A stretch of DNA of 7,017 nucleotides, from assembly GCA_910584435.1 (NCBI GenBank), contig CAJUAP010000046.1, positions 25,354-32,370 on the forward strand, given 5' to 3'. The translations under genes were made by a program, and so were the position numbers. The notes under the pieces are model-generated. The model ran no database searches, was not told the DNA's origin, and worked only from the letters and a program-made list of their open reading frames with translations. This document shows positions 6,522 through 7,017 of the stretch, in pieces. The DNA comes from an uncultured Acetatifactor sp. GTDB lineage: Bacteria > Bacillota > Clostridia > Lachnospirales > Lachnospiraceae. Each line of letters starts with the position of its first letter. The first letter of the stretch is position 1.

Positions 6522-6968
6522 ATGGCAGATTTAAACACGGTATTAAAGGAAACCCAAAAGCTGAATGGAAGCATTAGGAGCCTGTTGAGGCTGTCTACAT
6601 ATGACGAGTACGATGATCTGAGCGGGCTGCATATCGACTATGAGGACGGGCAGCAGCTTTTTCTCCAGACCGAACTTAGGGAGATCATGGAGAAACTTTC
6701 GGATGTGGCGGGCAGGATTGCATATCTTTCCCGCCCGGTAAAAGAAACAAGCCGCCTGCATAAGAACCGGAGCGGAAGGTATGAGACAAAAGGCGGTCAT
6801 TATTATACCAGTGGGAGCGGCATTGAGGCGCTGATAAAAGACGATTATCAGGAAGTGCCTTATTGGGTGTGGACAAGCGTGGAGCATGACGGAAAGGACT
6901 ACTATCTGGTAGGCCATAAAAATATACGGCTGGACGGCCTGACTGTCCGGGTGAGGGAGGCGGTGTGA
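6522..6968 (+). CDS. DUF5348 domain protein of conjugative element
   Basis: A 148-residue protein from the ATG at 6522. Residues about 1-75 are mostly helical (KLNGSIRSLLRLSTYDEYDDLSGL, ELREIMEKLSDVAGRIAYLSRPV). Residues about 78-146 match DUF5348: LHKNRSGRYE, HYYTSGSGIEALI, then VEHDGKDYYLVGHKNIRLDG and LTVRVRE. The function of the domain is not known; it recurs in Firmicutes mobile elements beside SymE-like and ParA genes, which suggests a maintenance or replication accessory role. The ATG at 6498 in the same frame would overlap the SymE-like gene by 22 bases; 6522 is preferred because its position two bases after the previous stop matches the next junction exactly. The ribosome binding site is the weak ggcggtg, so coupling to the upstream gene is likely. 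Confidence 0.85.
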   Translation: MADLNTVLKETQKLNGSIRSLLRLSTYDEYDDLSGLHIDYEDGQQLFLQTELREIMEKLSDVAGRIAYLSRPVKETSRLHKNRSGRYETKGGHYYTSGSGIEALIKDDYQEVPYWVWTSVEHDGKDYYLVGHKNIRLDGLTVRVREAV

Positions 6969-6970
6969 GT

Positions 6971-7017
6971 ATGAGTGCAACAATCTACTGTTTATGTAAC
7001 CAAAAAGGGGGCTGTGC
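6971..7017 (+). CDS. ParA-family ATPase (partial, first 15 codons)
   Basis: The visible residues are MSATIYCLCNQKGGC, cut off by the window edge. N-Q-K-G-G is the start of the deviant Walker A motif (KGGxGKT) of ParA/Soj ATPases, normally placed right after strand 1 as here. The start is two bases after the DUF5348 stop. In this setting it would partition or stabilise the circular form of the element; that role is inferred from the family. Confidence 0.8.
   Translation, partial: MSATIYCLCNQKGGC

Larger units (their letters stand above)
5950..7017 (+). mobile_element. Probable left end of an integrative conjugative element (continues right)
   Basis: Three things support this. The protease before it lacks its normal C-terminal tail. 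The gap of about 300 bp after it is packed with inverted and direct repeats, as is usual for recombinase arm sites. The genes that follow, SymE-like, DUF5348 and ParA, are a common opening gene order in Tn1549-type and related Firmicutes elements. The exact junction is uncertain; a point between 5941 and 5956 is favoured because the codons for YGNIVSS overlap the left inverted repeat. No integrase, relaxase or right end is in the window, so the class of element is inferred. Confidence 0.55.

Overview
The window looks like a piece of a Clostridia (Bacillota) chromosome, most likely Lachnospiraceae. The pointers are A/G-rich ribosome binding sites, Ser/Gly-linker lipoproteins with acidic D-x-[ND]-x-D loops, a Csp-type S8 protease, and a SymE / DUF5348 / ParA gene set typical of conjugative elements in this group. 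All supported genes are on the + strand. The taxonomic call is inference from gene content and style; no rRNA or other marker gene is present.

Layout: (1) 1-1359, the 3' part of a gene for a probable secreted or lipid-anchored protein, open at the window's left edge. (2) 1360-1556, a gap holding palindromic sequence that looks like a dispersed repeat. (3) 1557-2255, an OmpR/PhoB-type response regulator with a degenerate receiver. (4) 2352-3680, a lipoprotein that carries the same kind of acidic loop as the first gene. (5) 3694-4182, a GNAT acetyltransferase. (6) 4179-4215, a 37-nt hairpin related to the one after the first gene. (7) 4293-5978, a Csp-like subtilisin-family protease with an intact catalytic triad but an abrupt C-terminus. 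(8) about 5950 to the right edge, the probable left end of an integrative conjugative element: a repeat-dense gap of about 300 bp followed by a tightly packed operon of a SymE-like gene, a DUF5348 gene and the first codons of a ParA ATPase.

The regulator and the following lipoprotein and acetyltransferase are closely spaced and could be co-transcribed, but no histidine kinase is visible, and the receiver lacks the residues needed for normal phosphorylation. The protease seems to be a resident gene whose last codons were replaced when the element inserted. The two most interesting points are the element's left end, where one 15-16 nt sequence occurs twice direct and once inverted so that two hairpins exclude each other ahead of symE, and the degenerate orphan regulator. 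I found no CRISPR array, tRNA or rRNA.
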